In this document: in pieces, positions 25,824 to 35,503 of the stretch | Layout: every line of letters begins with the position of its first letter | Numbering within the stretch: position 1 is the stretch's first letter | Made by a program: the position numbers and the translations under genes | Origin: Staphylococcus epidermidis | Lineage (GTDB): Bacteria > Bacillota > Bacilli > Staphylococcales > Staphylococcaceae | DNA: 64,000 bases | Assembly (NCBI RefSeq): GCF_006742205.1 | Contig: NZ_AP019721.1 | Coordinates: 310,001-374,000 of the forward strand | Direction of reading: 5' to 3' | Notes under the pieces: model-generated | Databases searched by the model: none | Seen by the model: the letters and a program-made list of their open reading frames with translations, nothing else | What the model was told of the DNA's origin: nothing

Positions 25824-25855
25824 AAGCAGTCGCTTTTATCGACATTTTATTTTTG
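25816..25855 (+). terminator. Rho-independent terminator overlapping the stop codon
   Basis: GTCGATAAAAGC (25816-25827), loop AGTC, GCTTTTATCGAC (25832-25843), then T-rich sequence. The TAA stop of the preceding gene is part of the left arm. Confidence 0.88.
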
Positions 25856-25967
25856 CAATACGAAATTTAACAGTTTATCTGTCATAGAATATAGCGATTT
25901 TATGAGAATTAATTTAAAATATTGATAACAACTTTTTTATAGAGATAACTTGAAAGTAGGGATTGAA

Positions 25968-27293
25968 TTGATTTGTTCTAATTGTGGGGCACATTTAGAG
26001 AAGGATGATAAATTTTGTGTTAATTGTGGGCAGAGTGTGTTCGATAATCCAAAGACAAAAACTGAACATAATTTTAATAGTCAAGATAGACAATGTCCAA
26101 AGTGTCACAAAGTAGTAAATGTCGATGATAAGTTTTGTATCAATTGTGGTCATTCTCTTCAGCAAACATTATCAAATTCAAATGACAACATAGCATCACA
26201 TACATATTCAAATACAAAACCTGAAATTGAAAATGAAACTGCAGATCATATTCGATTGACAGAAGAAGCCAAGCATCTATTTAATAACACAACGAAATCA
26301 ATAGGTAGGCTAGCAGGGAATGATGAAAGTTTAAAATTAAATTTGCGTGACATGTTTTCTGAGGTGTTTAAATCTCACACCAAAGATGAAGCGGATGATG
26401 TATTTATTGCTGGAACAAAACGTACGACGCCACATATTAATGAAGTTTCCGAGGAGTGGGGAAGACCTTGGGTGTTCTCACGTGTATTTTTAGCTTTAGG
26501 TATCACTTTCCTAGCGTTATGGATATTAACAAATATATTTGGTAATGCCAATGCCATACCAGGTATGATATTTATTGGCGCACTATTAGTTCCTATTTCA
26601 GGATTAATCTTCTTCTTCGAATCTAATGCATTTAAAAACATTAGTATCTTTGATGTAATGAGGATGTTCTTTATTGGTGGTGTATTATCACTCATTAGTA
26701 CAATGATTTTATATCAATTTGTTACATTTAGTACTGAATCGCAATATTATGGAATTATGACTATAACAGATGCGTTCATAGTAGGATTTGTTGAAGAGCT
26801 TGGAAAAGCAACTGTTGTTATTTTATTTATTAATTATTTAAAAACAAATAAAATACTCAATGGATTACTTATCGGTGCTGCTGTTGGTGCAGGGTTCGCG
26901 GTGTTTGAATCAGCTGGTTATATCTTTAGGTTTGGATTTAATTTATTTGATGGAGTTAATAATATTACTGAAATCACTATACAAAGAGGTTGGACAGCTT
27001 TAGGTAGTCACCTCGTTTGGGCAGCTATTGTTGGTGCTGCGGCAGTAATAGTGAAAGAAACAAAGCATTTCGAATGGGCGAATATCATCGATAAACGTTT
27101 TATATTTTTCTTTTTTGTGGCAGTGACATTACACGGAATATGGGATACGGAAATAACACTTTTAAGTAGTGGTTATTTAAAATATATCTTATTAATTATG
27201 ATTGCATGGCTATTTATATTTATACTTATGAAAGCAGGGCTAACTCAGGTGAATCAGTTGCGTGATGAATACAATCGTTTAGAGGAAAGGTGA
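25968..27293 (+). CDS. Zinc-ribbon PrsW-family intramembrane metalloprotease
   Basis: 441 aa from TTG 25968, chosen because AGTAGGGA lies 5 bases upstream and the protein then opens directly with a zinc ribbon; a TTG at 25950 is an alternative. Two zinc ribbons come first: CSNCG...CVNCG (residues 3-23) and CPKCH...CINCG (about 43-64). A polar linker of about 85 residues follows, then eight or so membrane helices. The membrane part has the PrsW/CPBP-like sites: FVEELGKATVV (Glu-Glu), GFAVFESAGY, HLVWAAIVGA and TLHGIWD with the conserved His residues. PrsW proteins cut membrane-bound substrates such as anti-sigma factors. The target here is unknown. The next gene also begins with a zinc ribbon and starts 6 bp later. 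Confidence 0.8.
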   Translation: MICSNCGAHLEKDDKFCVNCGQSVFDNPKTKTEHNFNSQDRQCPKCHKVVNVDDKFCINCGHSLQQTLSNSNDNIASHTYSNTKPEIENETADHIRLTEEAKHLFNNTTKSIGRLAGNDESLKLNLRDMFSEVFKSHTKDEADDVFIAGTKRTTPHINEVSEEWGRPWVFSRVFLALGITFLALWILTNIFGNANAIPGMIFIGALLVPISGLIFFFESNAFKNISIFDVMRMFFIGGVLSLISTMILYQFVTFSTESQYYGIMTITDAFIVGFVEELGKATVVILFINYLKTNKILNGLLIGAAVGAGFAVFESAGYIFRFGFNLFDGVNNITEITIQRGWTALGSHLVWAAIVGAAAVIVKETKHFEWANIIDKRFIFFFFVAVTLHGIWDTEITLLSSGYLKYILLIMIAWLFIFILMKAGLTQVNQLRDEYNRLEER

Positions 27294-27298
27294 TATAA

Positions 27299-28048
27299 AT
27301 GAAATTCTGCCCTCATTGTGGAAATCCGATAAAAAAGGAACAGTCATTTTGTAATAAATGTGGAAAACATTTAAAGACATCGACACAAAGAAAAAGTGAA
27401 AATCAAATTGAACATATGCGTGAACAGCAATCGTATATTTCTTGTGAGGAAAGACAACATCATGATTCAACATTTTATAAAGAACAAAAACATACTGGTT
27501 GGCTAATTGTATTATCAATTATATTTGTCTTGTTGATAGCAGCGCTATTGTATGGTGCGTACTATACTTACAATCATTATATTAGTGATGAGCAAAGTCA
27601 TCAAACAACACAGTCTCAGCAATCAAATGAAAGTGGTCAAAATAAGGATCAATCCACTGGTCCAAGCATTGATGTTTTTAGTGATGACTTTGATCAAGGT
27701 TATATGAAGTCAGCTTCAACAAGTGGATATAGAGGTGTTTATAATGGAATGACACGTGAAGAAGTTGAAGATAAATTTGGAACATCCAATGGTTCTGTAG
27801 AAAGTTTGAAGTGGAGTTACGAAAAATATGGTGATTTAGCTGTAGCCTACGATGATAATGAAGTTGTTAGCGTAGGTGTAGCACCTAATCATATTTCAGA
27901 AGATCAATTTTTAAGTATGTATAATGAACCGGATGATAGAAATTCAAGCCAACTCATTTATGATAGTAACAAAGATAATGACTTCTCTGTGTTAGCTAAT
28001 GTTAAAAATGGATATGTTACTGTCATTGAAAATGTAAATCAAATTTAA
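27299..28048 (+). CDS. Zinc-ribbon single-pass membrane protein
   Basis: 249 aa. Residues 1-22 are a zinc ribbon (FCPHCG...FCNKCG). Residues 23-65 are polar, 67-90 form one membrane helix, and 91-125 are a Ser/Gln-rich linker. The C-terminal domain (126-249) includes GYRGVYNGMTREEVEDKFG, a pattern like the SmpA/BamE or DUF4309-type small repeat (G-M-T-x-x-x-V), and lies outside the membrane. Function unknown. The ribosome site AGGAAAGGTGA overlaps the end of the PrsW gene, so the two are one operon. This protein could be a substrate or partner of that protease, but this is speculation from position. Confidence 0.7.
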   Translation: MKFCPHCGNPIKKEQSFCNKCGKHLKTSTQRKSENQIEHMREQQSYISCEERQHHDSTFYKEQKHTGWLIVLSIIFVLLIAALLYGAYYTYNHYISDEQSHQTTQSQQSNESGQNKDQSTGPSIDVFSDDFDQGYMKSASTSGYRGVYNGMTREEVEDKFGTSNGSVESLKWSYEKYGDLAVAYDDNEVVSVGVAPNHISEDQFLSMYNEPDDRNSSQLIYDSNKDNDFSVLANVKNGYVTVIENVNQI

Positions 28049-28064
28049 ATATAACGCTTATGGA

Positions 28065-28099
28065 AAGCCTAAGACCTCACAGAGTGTCTTGGGCTTTTT
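28065..28099 (+). terminator. Rho-independent terminator
   Basis: AAGCCTAAGAC (28065-28075) pairs with GTCTTGGGCTT (28085-28095) with one wobble pair, then a T run. Confidence 0.85.
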
Positions 28100-28193
28100 C
28101 TATGATTAGTGGTCAGGGTAGATTGGATATAGTATTATTCCAAGTCGCTTTAACTTTATAGTTGATGGTTTAATGAGAAAATTTTAATTGTGA

Positions 28194-28216
28194 GCATATA
28201 TATTATGAATATATGC
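28194..28216. promoter_or_regulatory. Palindrome ahead of abfR (candidate AbfR operator)
   Basis: GCATATAT-ATTATGA-ATATATGC, a perfect 8-bp inverted repeat with 7-base spacer, lies just upstream of a TATAAT box (28231-28236). This is the place for an autoregulatory site of an OhrR-type repressor. Confidence 0.55.
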
Positions 28217-28236
28217 GAGTCATTTTATACTATAAT

Positions 28237-28252
28237 CAATCGCGCACGATTG
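28237..28252. promoter_or_regulatory. Second palindrome at the predicted abfR transcription start
   Basis: CAATCG-CGCA-CGATTG, perfect 6-bp arms, directly after the -10 box TATAAT at 28231-28236 and 15 bases before the GTG start. It could be a second binding site or a leader hairpin. Confidence 0.4.
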
Positions 28253-28267
28253 AAAAGAGGTGGAGAT

Positions 28268-28708
28268 GTGAAACAAGAACAAATGAGGTTAGCGAATCAG
28301 CTTTGTTTTTCAGCATATAATGTAAGTCGTTTATTTGCTCAATTTTATGAGAAAAAGTTAAAACAGTTTGGTATAACTTATTCTCAGTATTTAGTATTAC
28401 TGACGTTATGGGAAGAGAATCCTCAAACATTAAATTCAATTGGTAGACATTTGGATTTATCTAGTAATACTTTAACCCCCTTACTAAAAAGACTTGAGCA
28501 ATCTGGCTGGGTTAAAAGAGAACGTCAACAATCTGATAAACGACAGTTGATAATTACGTTAACTGACAATGGGCAACAACAACAAGAAGCTGTTTTTGAA
28601 GCAATTTCAAGTTGCTTACCACAAGAATTTGATACGACTGAGTATGATGAAACGAAATATGTGTTTGAAGAACTAGAGCAAACATTAAAACATCTCATAG
28701 AAAAATAA
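28268..28708 (+). CDS. abfR: Oxidation-sensing MarR/OhrR-type regulator AbfR
   Basis: 146 aa from GTG 28268, preceded by AAGAGGTGGAG. With this start the only two cysteines fall at 13 (NQLCFSAYNVSRLF) and 116 (AISSCLPQEF). These are the residues described as forming the redox disulfide between subunits in AbfR of S. epidermidis. The winged helix is normal: NSIGRHLDLSSNTLTPLLKRL for DNA recognition and ERQQSDKRQLIITLTDNG for the wing. In the published system the reduced protein represses its own operon and gpxA2, and affects aggregation and biofilm. The next two genes are the disulfide oxidoreductase and the glutathione peroxidase, and palindromes lie over the promoter. Confidence 0.88.
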   Translation: MKQEQMRLANQLCFSAYNVSRLFAQFYEKKLKQFGITYSQYLVLLTLWEENPQTLNSIGRHLDLSSNTLTPLLKRLEQSGWVKRERQQSDKRQLIITLTDNGQQQQEAVFEAISSCLPQEFDTTEYDETKYVFEELEQTLKHLIEK

Positions 28709-28724
28709 GAAAGGATGAGTGTTA

Positions 28725-30068
28725 ATGAAACAATATGATGTAGTATTTTTAGGAAGTGGTCATGCAGCTTGGCATGCTGCGTTAACATTAAAGCAAAGTG
28801 GTAAGCAAGTAGCTGTAGTTGAAAAAGATACCATCGCCGGTACATGTACTAACTATGGTTGTAATGCGAAAATTTTATTAGAGGGACCTTATGAAGTGCT
28901 TGAAGAAGCCAAACAATATCCTAATATTATTGATAGTCACAATTTAGAAGTGAATTGGAAGAATTTAATGCATTACAAAGAACAAGTCATTAATCCTATG
29001 TCTGAAACCCTCACATCGATGTTTGAACAACAGGGAATTGATGTAATCATGGGGAAAGGTAAACTTGTAGATGCTCATACAATAGAGGTAAATAATACAA
29101 CTTTACAATCAGATTATATTGTTATAGCAACTGGACAACATAGTCATCAATTAGATATTGAGGGTAAAGAATATACGCATGATAGTCGGGAATTTTTATC
29201 AATGCAATCTTTACCGGATAGTATCACTTTTATTGGAGCAGGTATTATCAGTATTGAATTCGCTTCTATCATGATCAAATCAGGTGTAGAGGTTAATGTG
29301 GTTCATCATACAAATCATGCACTTGAAGGGTTTAACGAATCACACGTCAATAAATTAATTCAAAAGTTAAAAGATGAAGGTGTTAAATTTTACTTTAGTG
29401 AGAATACCAAGTCAGTTAAACCGAATGCACAACGTTTTATAGTAGAAACTGAGTCTGGAAAGATGATTGAAACAGATTATGTACTGGATGCAACCGGTAG
29501 AAAGCCTAATGTTCAGCAAATAGGTTTGGAAAAAGTGGGTATACTATTTAGTGATAGAGGTATTGAGGTTGACGATTATTTAAGAACAAATGTGAAAAAT
29601 ATATACGCAAGTGGGGACGTTATCAATAAAATGATTCCTAAACTTACTCCTACAGCTACATTTGAGTCTAATTATATCGCTGCCCATATCCTTGGATTGA
29701 ATACAGATGCCATTCAGTATCCACCAATACCTTCAGTGCTTTATTCATTGCCTCGTTTATCTCAAATAGGTGTCACAGTTAGCGAGGCTAAGAAAGATGA
29801 TACGTATATGATTAAAGATATACCATTCGGAAGACAAATGGTATTTGAGTATCAAAACGAAACAGAGGCTGAAATGTCAATTGTATTAGATAGTCACAAA
29901 CGTTTAGTAGGAGCAGAGATTTATGGTAATGACGCTGGTGATTTGGTTAATCTCCTAGTCTTTATCATTAATCAAAAACTTACTGCACAAGACTTAAATA
30001 AAAATATTTTTGCATTTCCTGGAGCTTCTAGTGGCGTTATAGATTTATTGAAATTGGCAATGATGTAG
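28725..30068 (+). CDS. FAD-dependent pyridine nucleotide-disulfide oxidoreductase
   Basis: 447 aa from ATG 28725, with AAAGGATGAG upstream; the GTG two codons earlier is less likely. FAD-binding GSGHAAWHAALTLKQSG opens the protein. The active disulfide pair is in GTCTNYGCNAKILL, which departs from the usual GGTCxNxGCxPSK of lipoamide dehydrogenases. The NAD(P) site is FIGAGIISIEFASIM, the second FAD motif NIYASGDVIN, and the C-terminal dimer domain is complete. The fold is that of lipoamide dehydrogenase, mercuric reductase and glutathione reductase. The disulfide substrate is unknown; the place between abfR and a thiol peroxidase suggests reduction of a low-molecular thiol disulfide during oxidative stress. 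That role is inferred. Confidence 0.82.
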   Translation: MKQYDVVFLGSGHAAWHAALTLKQSGKQVAVVEKDTIAGTCTNYGCNAKILLEGPYEVLEEAKQYPNIIDSHNLEVNWKNLMHYKEQVINPMSETLTSMFEQQGIDVIMGKGKLVDAHTIEVNNTTLQSDYIVIATGQHSHQLDIEGKEYTHDSREFLSMQSLPDSITFIGAGIISIEFASIMIKSGVEVNVVHHTNHALEGFNESHVNKLIQKLKDEGVKFYFSENTKSVKPNAQRFIVETESGKMIETDYVLDATGRKPNVQQIGLEKVGILFSDRGIEVDDYLRTNVKNIYASGDVINKMIPKLTPTATFESNYIAAHILGLNTDAIQYPPIPSVLYSLPRLSQIGVTVSEAKKDDTYMIKDIPFGRQMVFEYQNETEAEMSIVLDSHKRLVGAEIYGNDAGDLVNLLVFIINQKLTAQDLNKNIFAFPGASSGVIDLLKLAMM

Positions 30069-30080
30069 AGGTGTATCTAA

Positions 30081-30557
30081 ATGAGTATTTATGATATTGC
30101 GGTAAAGAATTATGATGGCTCTACCTATTTACTAAAAAGATATAAAGGGAAAGTGCTCATTATCGTAAATACTGCAACGAATTGTACTCTGAATGATCAA
30201 TTTAATAAATTAGAAATGCTTTATAAAAAATATCATAAGTATGGTCTTGAAATTTTGAGCTTCCCTTGCAATGATTTTAATAATCAGGAGCCAGAATTAA
30301 TCAAAGATATTTATCGAGTATATAAATATAAGTTTGGTATTACTTTCCCCATCCATGCTAAGATTAATGTTAATGGAGAGCATGAACACCCTTTGTACAC
30401 ATTATTAAAATGTAAACAACCAGGATTATTTGGTTCGCAAATTAAATGGAATTTTACTAAATTTGTAGTAGATCAACAGGGAAATATTGTTAAACGATTT
30501 TTACCTTGTGATAATCCTAACCAAATGGAAAAATTAATAAGACAATTATTAAAATAA
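30081..30557 (+). CDS. gpxA2: Glutathione peroxidase-family thiol peroxidase
   Basis: 158 aa. The GPx fold is shown by GKVLIIVNTATNCTLNDQFN with the peroxidatic cysteine near residue 38, LEILSFPCNDFNNQEP with the Phe-Pro-Cys-Asn block and Gln, and IKWNFTKFVVDQQGNIVKRF with the catalytic Trp-Asn. Bacterial members without glutathione use thioredoxin-like partners. It is 12 bp after the oxidoreductase and clearly in one operon with abfR, matching the described abfR/gpxA2 arrangement. A terminator follows about 100 bp later. It would remove hydroperoxides in the cytosol. Confidence 0.85.
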   Translation: MSIYDIAVKNYDGSTYLLKRYKGKVLIIVNTATNCTLNDQFNKLEMLYKKYHKYGLEILSFPCNDFNNQEPELIKDIYRVYKYKFGITFPIHAKINVNGEHEHPLYTLLKCKQPGLFGSQIKWNFTKFVVDQQGNIVKRFLPCDNPNQMEKLIRQLLK

Positions 30558-30652
30558 ATGCCTATATTCTTCTTGGATTAAAGAATAAAATAATCTTGTT
30601 CCATTTGTAATATTTTGAATGAAGTCACTATAAACGAATGTAAAAGAAATTA

Positions 30653-30696
30653 TTAAAGAGTCTGCCATATCATATGTGTAGGCTCTTTAAATTTTT
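30653..30696 (+). terminator. Terminator of the abfR operon
   Basis: TTAAAGAGTCTGCCATAT...ATGTGTAGGCTCTTTAA: AAAGAG/CTCTTT outer stem with a partly paired inner part, then T6. Confidence 0.78.
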
Positions 30697-30762
30697 TATG
30701 AGCATATAGGACAAAAAATTTAAATTAATCTTATCTTTATTTCGATAATTTCTCGAGTTACC

Positions 30763-30791
30763 TTGACTTTCGTTATAAAAGTAGTTAAAGT
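30763..30791 (+). promoter_or_regulatory. Candidate promoter of the sulfate assimilation operon
   Basis: TTGACT (30763-30768) and TAAAGT (30786-30791), 17 bp apart, 80 bp before cysH. The sequence ATTATTCTGACAATTCTGAT (30803-30822) just downstream contains a direct repeat of ATTCTGA and could bind a sulfur regulator such as CymR; this is untested. Confidence 0.4.
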
Positions 30792-30870
30792 ATTAAACAT
30801 AATTATTCTGACAATTCTGATATGTTTTGTTGATTTGGATGGATTGATAAGGTGAGAGGGGGCTCCGCTA

Positions 30871-31602
30871 ATGTCTATAGAAAGAATTACTTATGACAAT
30901 TTTCAAAACGATCCATTTATAAATGAATTAGATATTAATGATGAGACAAAAGGTGCTTATGAGATTTTAAAATGGGCATATCAAACTTATGAAAATGATA
31001 TTGTTTATTCTTGCAGTTTTGGTGCTGAGAGTATGGTTTTGATTGACTTGATTTCTCAAATTAAACCCGACGCACAAATTGTATTTTTAGACACTGATTT
31101 ACATTTTCAAGAAACATATGACTTAATAGATAGGGTGAAAGATAAATATCCGCAATTACGCATTAAAATGAAAAAACCGGAACTTACGTTAGAGGAACAA
31201 GGTGAGAAATATAATCCTGCTTTATGGAAGAATGATCCTAACCAATGTTGCTACATACGCAAGATTAAACCACTAGAAGACGTATTATCTGGTGCTGTAG
31301 CTTGGATATCAGGTCTTAGACGAGCACAATCACCAACACGAGCACATACAAATTTCATTAACAAAGATGAAAGATTTAAGTCAATTAAAGTGTGTCCCTT
31401 AATCTATTGGACAGAAGAAGAAGTATGGTCTTATATACGTGATAAGGATTTACCATATAATGAATTACATGATCAAAATTATCCAAGTATTGGTTGTATT
31501 CCATGTACATCACCCGTATTTGATTCTAATGATTCACGTGCTGGTCGTTGGTCCAATTCTAGTAAGACTGAATGTGGATTACATGTAGCTGATAAACCAT
31601 AA
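30871..31602 (+). CDS. cysH: Assimilatory adenylylsulfate reductase (4Fe-4S type)
   Basis: 243 aa. P-loop-like SCSFGAESMVLIDLI (residues 47-61), LDTDLHF, the Cys-Cys pair at 126-127 (NQCCYIRKIKPL), the Cys-x-x-Cys at 209-212 (IGCIPCTSPV) and the catalytic Cys235 in TECGLH are all there. The CC and CxxC clusters bind a 4Fe-4S centre and mark enzymes that use APS rather than PAPS. The product is sulfite. It opens the sulfate assimilation cluster; a 297-bp spacer with no recognised gene separates it from cysJ, so the later genes may have their own promoter. A GAGAGGGGG ribosome site is present. Confidence 0.92.
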   Translation: MSIERITYDNFQNDPFINELDINDETKGAYEILKWAYQTYENDIVYSCSFGAESMVLIDLISQIKPDAQIVFLDTDLHFQETYDLIDRVKDKYPQLRIKMKKPELTLEEQGEKYNPALWKNDPNQCCYIRKIKPLEDVLSGAVAWISGLRRAQSPTRAHTNFINKDERFKSIKVCPLIYWTEEEVWSYIRDKDLPYNELHDQNYPSIGCIPCTSPVFDSNDSRAGRWSNSSKTECGLHVADKP

Positions 31603-31899
31603 GAGATAGTCAAAAAATTTTAATTTCAAAACATAGTATTCCGATAAGAAATAAAGAGTTGTTTGTTAAAAGCTGATACAGCTTTATTTAGTAACGATAA
31701 TTTTGAGTAATAAAAGTTTGTATTGCCCTTTGATATTATGAATTGTCTTTTCGATTTTAGTTATCAATTGAGTATTACATTTACTGAAAATAACAAATGG
31801 TACATACTAGAATTGAAGATATAATTAATAACTTTCAAAAATAGACATATATAAATAATGACAAATATCGGAATAACAAAGTATAAGAGGTGGATAAGA

Positions 31900-33744
31900 T
31901 TGAACTTAAGTGTTACCAATAGTCCTTTTACGGAAGGGCAAGCTAAACAAATCAATGAATTGCTTCACACTTTATCATCTAACCAACAAGTATGGTTAAG
32001 TGGCTATCTGATGGCAAATCAACAATCAAATACATCTACAGATTCTGTAGAACAACATAACTCAGATGACAATACAGAAGCGATGCTACATGAAAAGGAA
32101 CCTTCAGTTGAGCCGGAAGCTAGATCGATAACAATTTTATATGGATCTGAGTCTGGTAATGCGCAAGGACTTGCAGAAATATTTGAACAACGTTTATCTG
32201 ATATTGGAAATGACGTTACGCTCAAATCAATGGATGACTTTAAACCTAAGAATTTGAAGAAAGTAGAAGATTTATTTATTATCACATCTACACATGGCGA
32301 AGGAGATCCACCAGATAACGCTGTTGAATTACATGAATACATCCACGGACGTAAAGCGCCAAAATTGGATGGGGTGAGATTTTCAGTATTAGCATTAGGA
32401 GATCAAACCTATGAATTCTTCTGTCAAACTGGTAAAGATTTTGATAACCGTTTGGCTGAATTAGGGGCAGAAAGACTTTATCATCGTACTGATTGCGATG
32501 TTGATTATGAAGAAGACGCTGAAAAGTGGATGGCCAATGTTATTAATACGATTGATTCAACACCGGCTGGTACTGAAAGTGAACAAGTTGTTAGCGAATC
32601 TATAAAATCAGCAAAAGAAAAGAAATATAGTAAGTCTAATCCTTACGATGCTGAAGTATTGACCAATATTAATTTGAATGGTAGAGGTTCAGACAAAGAG
32701 ACGAGACATATTGAGTTATTACTTGATAATTTTGGTGAGGAATATGAACCGGGAGATTGTGTAGTTGTCTTGCCTCAAAATGATCCAGCTATCGTAGACT
32801 TACTTATTAGCACATTAGGTTGGAGTCCAGAAACACAAGTTTTAATTAACGAGGATGGAGATACTTTAAATCTTGAAGAGGCATTAACATCGCATTTTGA
32901 AATTACTAAATTAACAAAACCGTTAATAGAAAATGCTGCGATATTTTTTGATAATGAAGAGCTTTCTGAAAAAATTCAAGATAAAGAATGGATTCAAAAC
33001 TACGTTGAGGGAAGGGATTTGATTGACTTATTAAATGACTTCGCAACGACAGAACTACAACCTGAAAATTTACATCAATTATTAAGAAAGTTACCACCTA
33101 GAGAGTACTCAATATCTAGTAGTTATAAAGCAACACCAGATGAAGTTCACATTACTGTTGGAGCAGTTAGATATCAAGCACACGGTCGGGAACGTTCAGG
33201 TGTTTGTTCAGTACAATTTGCAGAGAGAATACAAGAGGGCGATACAATTCCTATCTATTTAAAACGAAATCCGAATTTTAAGTTTCCGCAAGATGAATCA
33301 ACACCTGTGATTATGATAGGTCCTGGGACAGGTGTTGCACCGTTTAGATCCTATATGCAAGAACGAGAGGAACTAGGTTTTGAAGGAAATACATGGTTAT
33401 TCTTTGGAGATCAACACTTCACTACAGATTTTCTGTATCAAACGGAATGGCAAGAATGGCTTGAAGATGGAACTTTATCAAAATTAGATGTTGCTTTTTC
33501 TAGAGATACTGATAAAAAAGTGTATGTGCAACATAAAATTGCAGAAAATAGTGAACAATTTAATCGATGGATTGAAAATGGCGCTACTATTTATGTATGT
33601 GGTGATGAAAGTAAAATGGCAAAGGATGTTCATCAAGCGATTAAAAATGTGTTAATCAAAGAGCAAAACCTATCTGAAACAGATGCAGAAGAATACTTAA
33701 AACAAATGAAAAGAGATAAAAGATATCAAAGAGACGTGTATTAA
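31900..33744 (+). CDS. cysJ: NADPH-sulfite reductase flavoprotein subunit
   Basis: 614 aa from TTG 31900, chosen because AGAGGTGG lies 6 bases upstream; in-frame upstream codons lack a ribosome site. The N-terminal linker is followed by a flavodoxin domain (about 80-225: [37 protein letters not shown]), then the FAD domain with [11 protein letters not shown] and [11 protein letters not shown], then the NADPH domain with [17 protein letters not shown] and [13 protein letters not shown]. It passes electrons from NADPH through FAD and FMN to the hemoprotein encoded next. Length and domains are normal. Confidence 0.93.
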   Translation: MNLSVTNSPFTEGQAKQINELLHTLSSNQQVWLSGYLMANQQSNTSTDSVEQHNSDDNTEAMLHEKEPSVEPEARSITILYGSESGNAQGLAEIFEQRLSDIGNDVTLKSMDDFKPKNLKKVEDLFIITSTHGEGDPPDNAVELHEYIHGRKAPKLDGVRFSVLALGDQTYEFFCQTGKDFDNRLAELGAERLYHRTDCDVDYEEDAEKWMANVINTIDSTPAGTESEQVVSESIKSAKEKKYSKSNPYDAEVLTNINLNGRGSDKETRHIELLLDNFGEEYEPGDCVVVLPQNDPAIVDLLISTLGWSPETQVLINEDGDTLNLEEALTSHFEITKLTKPLIENAAIFFDNEELSEKIQDKEWIQNYVEGRDLIDLLNDFATTELQPENLHQLLRKLPPREYSISSSYKATPDEVHITVGAVRYQAHGRERSGVCSVQFAERIQEGDTIPIYLKRNPNFKFPQDESTPVIMIGPGTGVAPFRSYMQEREELGFEGNTWLFFGDQHFTTDFLYQTEWQEWLEDGTLSKLDVAFSRDTDKKVYVQHKIAENSEQFNRWIENGATIYVCGDESKMAKDVHQAIKNVLIKEQNLSETDAEEYLKQMKRDKRYQRDVY

Positions 33745-33763
33745 TAGAAGGGACGGGGGATAC

Positions 33764-35482
33764 ATGGTTAATACAAATAATCATATTTCGGAAGAATTAG
33801 ATAAAAATCTTGATGAAATGGAATTTTTAAAAGCAAATAGTGACTTTTTGCGTGGAACTATTGAACAAAGTTTAGCTAATCCAATCACTGGATCCATTAC
33901 ACAAGATGATGCAAAACTGCTAAAGTTTCACGGAAGTTATATGCAAGATGACAGGGATTTAAGAGATGAGCGTCGTAAACAAAAACTTGAGCCTGCATAT
34001 AGTTTTATGATTCGAGTTCGTGTACCTGGGGGGAAAGCGACTCCTGAACAGTGGATTGCTATGGATGATATCTCTAATCAATATGCAAATCATACGATTA
34101 AATTAACAACACGCCAAGCATTTCAATTTCATGGAATTCTTAAACGTAATTTGAAACAATCAATGAAAAATATTAATCATGCAGTACTTGATTCTATTGC
34201 TGCATGTGGAGATGTTAATCGTAATACGATGTGCAATCCTAATCCTTATCAATCTCAAGTACATAAGGAGATTAATGATTATGCAACGCGTATAAGTAAT
34301 CACTTACTTCCAAGAACAAATGCATATCATGAAATTTGGCTTGATGGTGAAAAGGTTTTAGATTCGAGTGAGGAAAAGGAACCTATTTATGGGAATACGT
34401 ATTTACCACGTAAATTCAAAATAGGTATTGCAGTACCACCATCTAATGATATTGACGTCTATTCTCAAGATATTGGTTTAATCGCTATCGTTGAACAAGA
34501 TGAGTTAATTGGATTTAATGTGACTATCGGTGGCGGTATGGGTATGACTCATGGTAATACTGAAACATATCCTCAACTTGGACGTCTCATAGGTTTTATA
34601 CCTAAGGAAAAGGTTGTAGATGTATGTGAGAAAATACTTACAATACAACGTGATTATGGTAATCGTGAAAATCGAAAAAATGCACGTTTTAAATATACAG
34701 TGGACCGTCTAGGAGAAACTTGGGTGACTGAAGAATTAAACCGACGATTAGGTTGGGAAATTAAAGCGCCACGTGATTTCGAATTTGAACATAATGGTGA
34801 TCGATTAGGTTGGATTGAAGGTATTAATAATTGGAATTTCACTTTATTTATACAAAATGGGCGTGTGAAAGATACTGAAGACTATTTGTTAAAAACAGCC
34901 TTAAGAGAAATCGCAGAAATCCATACTGGAGATTTCAGATTATCACCTAATCAGAACTTAGTTATTGCAAATGTTTCTCCTGAGAAAAAGGAAGAAATAC
35001 AAGCTATTATTGATAAATATAAATTAACAGATGGCAAAAATTATACAGGACTTAGAAGAAATTCTATGGCTTGTGTTGCTTTCCCAACGTGTGGTTTAGC
35101 TATGGCAGAATCTGAAAGATATCTTCCTTCACTAATTACAAAAATTGAAGATTTATTAGATGAGTCTGGTTTAAAAGAGGAAGAAATAACGATTCGTATG
35201 ACAGGTTGTCCCAATGGATGTGCGAGACCAGCGCTAGCAGAAATAGCCTTTATCGGTAAAGCACCTGGTAAATATAATATGTACTTAGGTGGTAGTTTTA
35301 AAGGCGAACGTCTAAATAAAATATATAAAGAGAATATCGACGAAAATGAGATATTAGAAAGTCTACGTCCATTGTTGTTGCGTTATAGTAAAGAGCGTCT
35401 TGACGGAGAACACTTTGGGGACTTTGTAATTCGTGACGGTGTGATAGCCAAAGTTCATGATGGTCGCGATTTTCATAGTTAA
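33764..35482 (+). CDS. cysI: NADPH-sulfite reductase hemoprotein subunit
   Basis: 572 aa. Two ferredoxin-like half repeats and two sulfite/siroheme domains. Arg-rich substrate region: [32 protein letters not shown]. The siroheme/4Fe-4S cysteines are in [15 protein letters not shown] and [15 protein letters not shown]. It reduces sulfite to sulfide with six electrons, which O-acetylserine sulfhydrylase then uses to make cysteine. It begins 20 bp after cysJ with a GACGGGGG ribosome site, so the two subunits are coordinately made. The siroheme it needs is supplied by the next two genes. Confidence 0.93.
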   Translation: MVNTNNHISEELDKNLDEMEFLKANSDFLRGTIEQSLANPITGSITQDDAKLLKFHGSYMQDDRDLRDERRKQKLEPAYSFMIRVRVPGGKATPEQWIAMDDISNQYANHTIKLTTRQAFQFHGILKRNLKQSMKNINHAVLDSIAACGDVNRNTMCNPNPYQSQVHKEINDYATRISNHLLPRTNAYHEIWLDGEKVLDSSEEKEPIYGNTYLPRKFKIGIAVPPSNDIDVYSQDIGLIAIVEQDELIGFNVTIGGGMGMTHGNTETYPQLGRLIGFIPKEKVVDVCEKILTIQRDYGNRENRKNARFKYTVDRLGETWVTEELNRRLGWEIKAPRDFEFEHNGDRLGWIEGINNWNFTLFIQNGRVKDTEDYLLKTALREIAEIHTGDFRLSPNQNLVIANVSPEKKEEIQAIIDKYKLTDGKNYTGLRRNSMACVAFPTCGLAMAESERYLPSLITKIEDLLDESGLKEEEITIRMTGCPNGCARPALAEIAFIGKAPGKYNMYLGGSFKGERLNKIYKENIDENEILESLRPLLLRYSKERLDGEHFGDFVIRDGVIAKVHDGRDFHS

Positions 35483-35503
35483 ACGAGAGGGGGAGTGGTT
35501 CAT

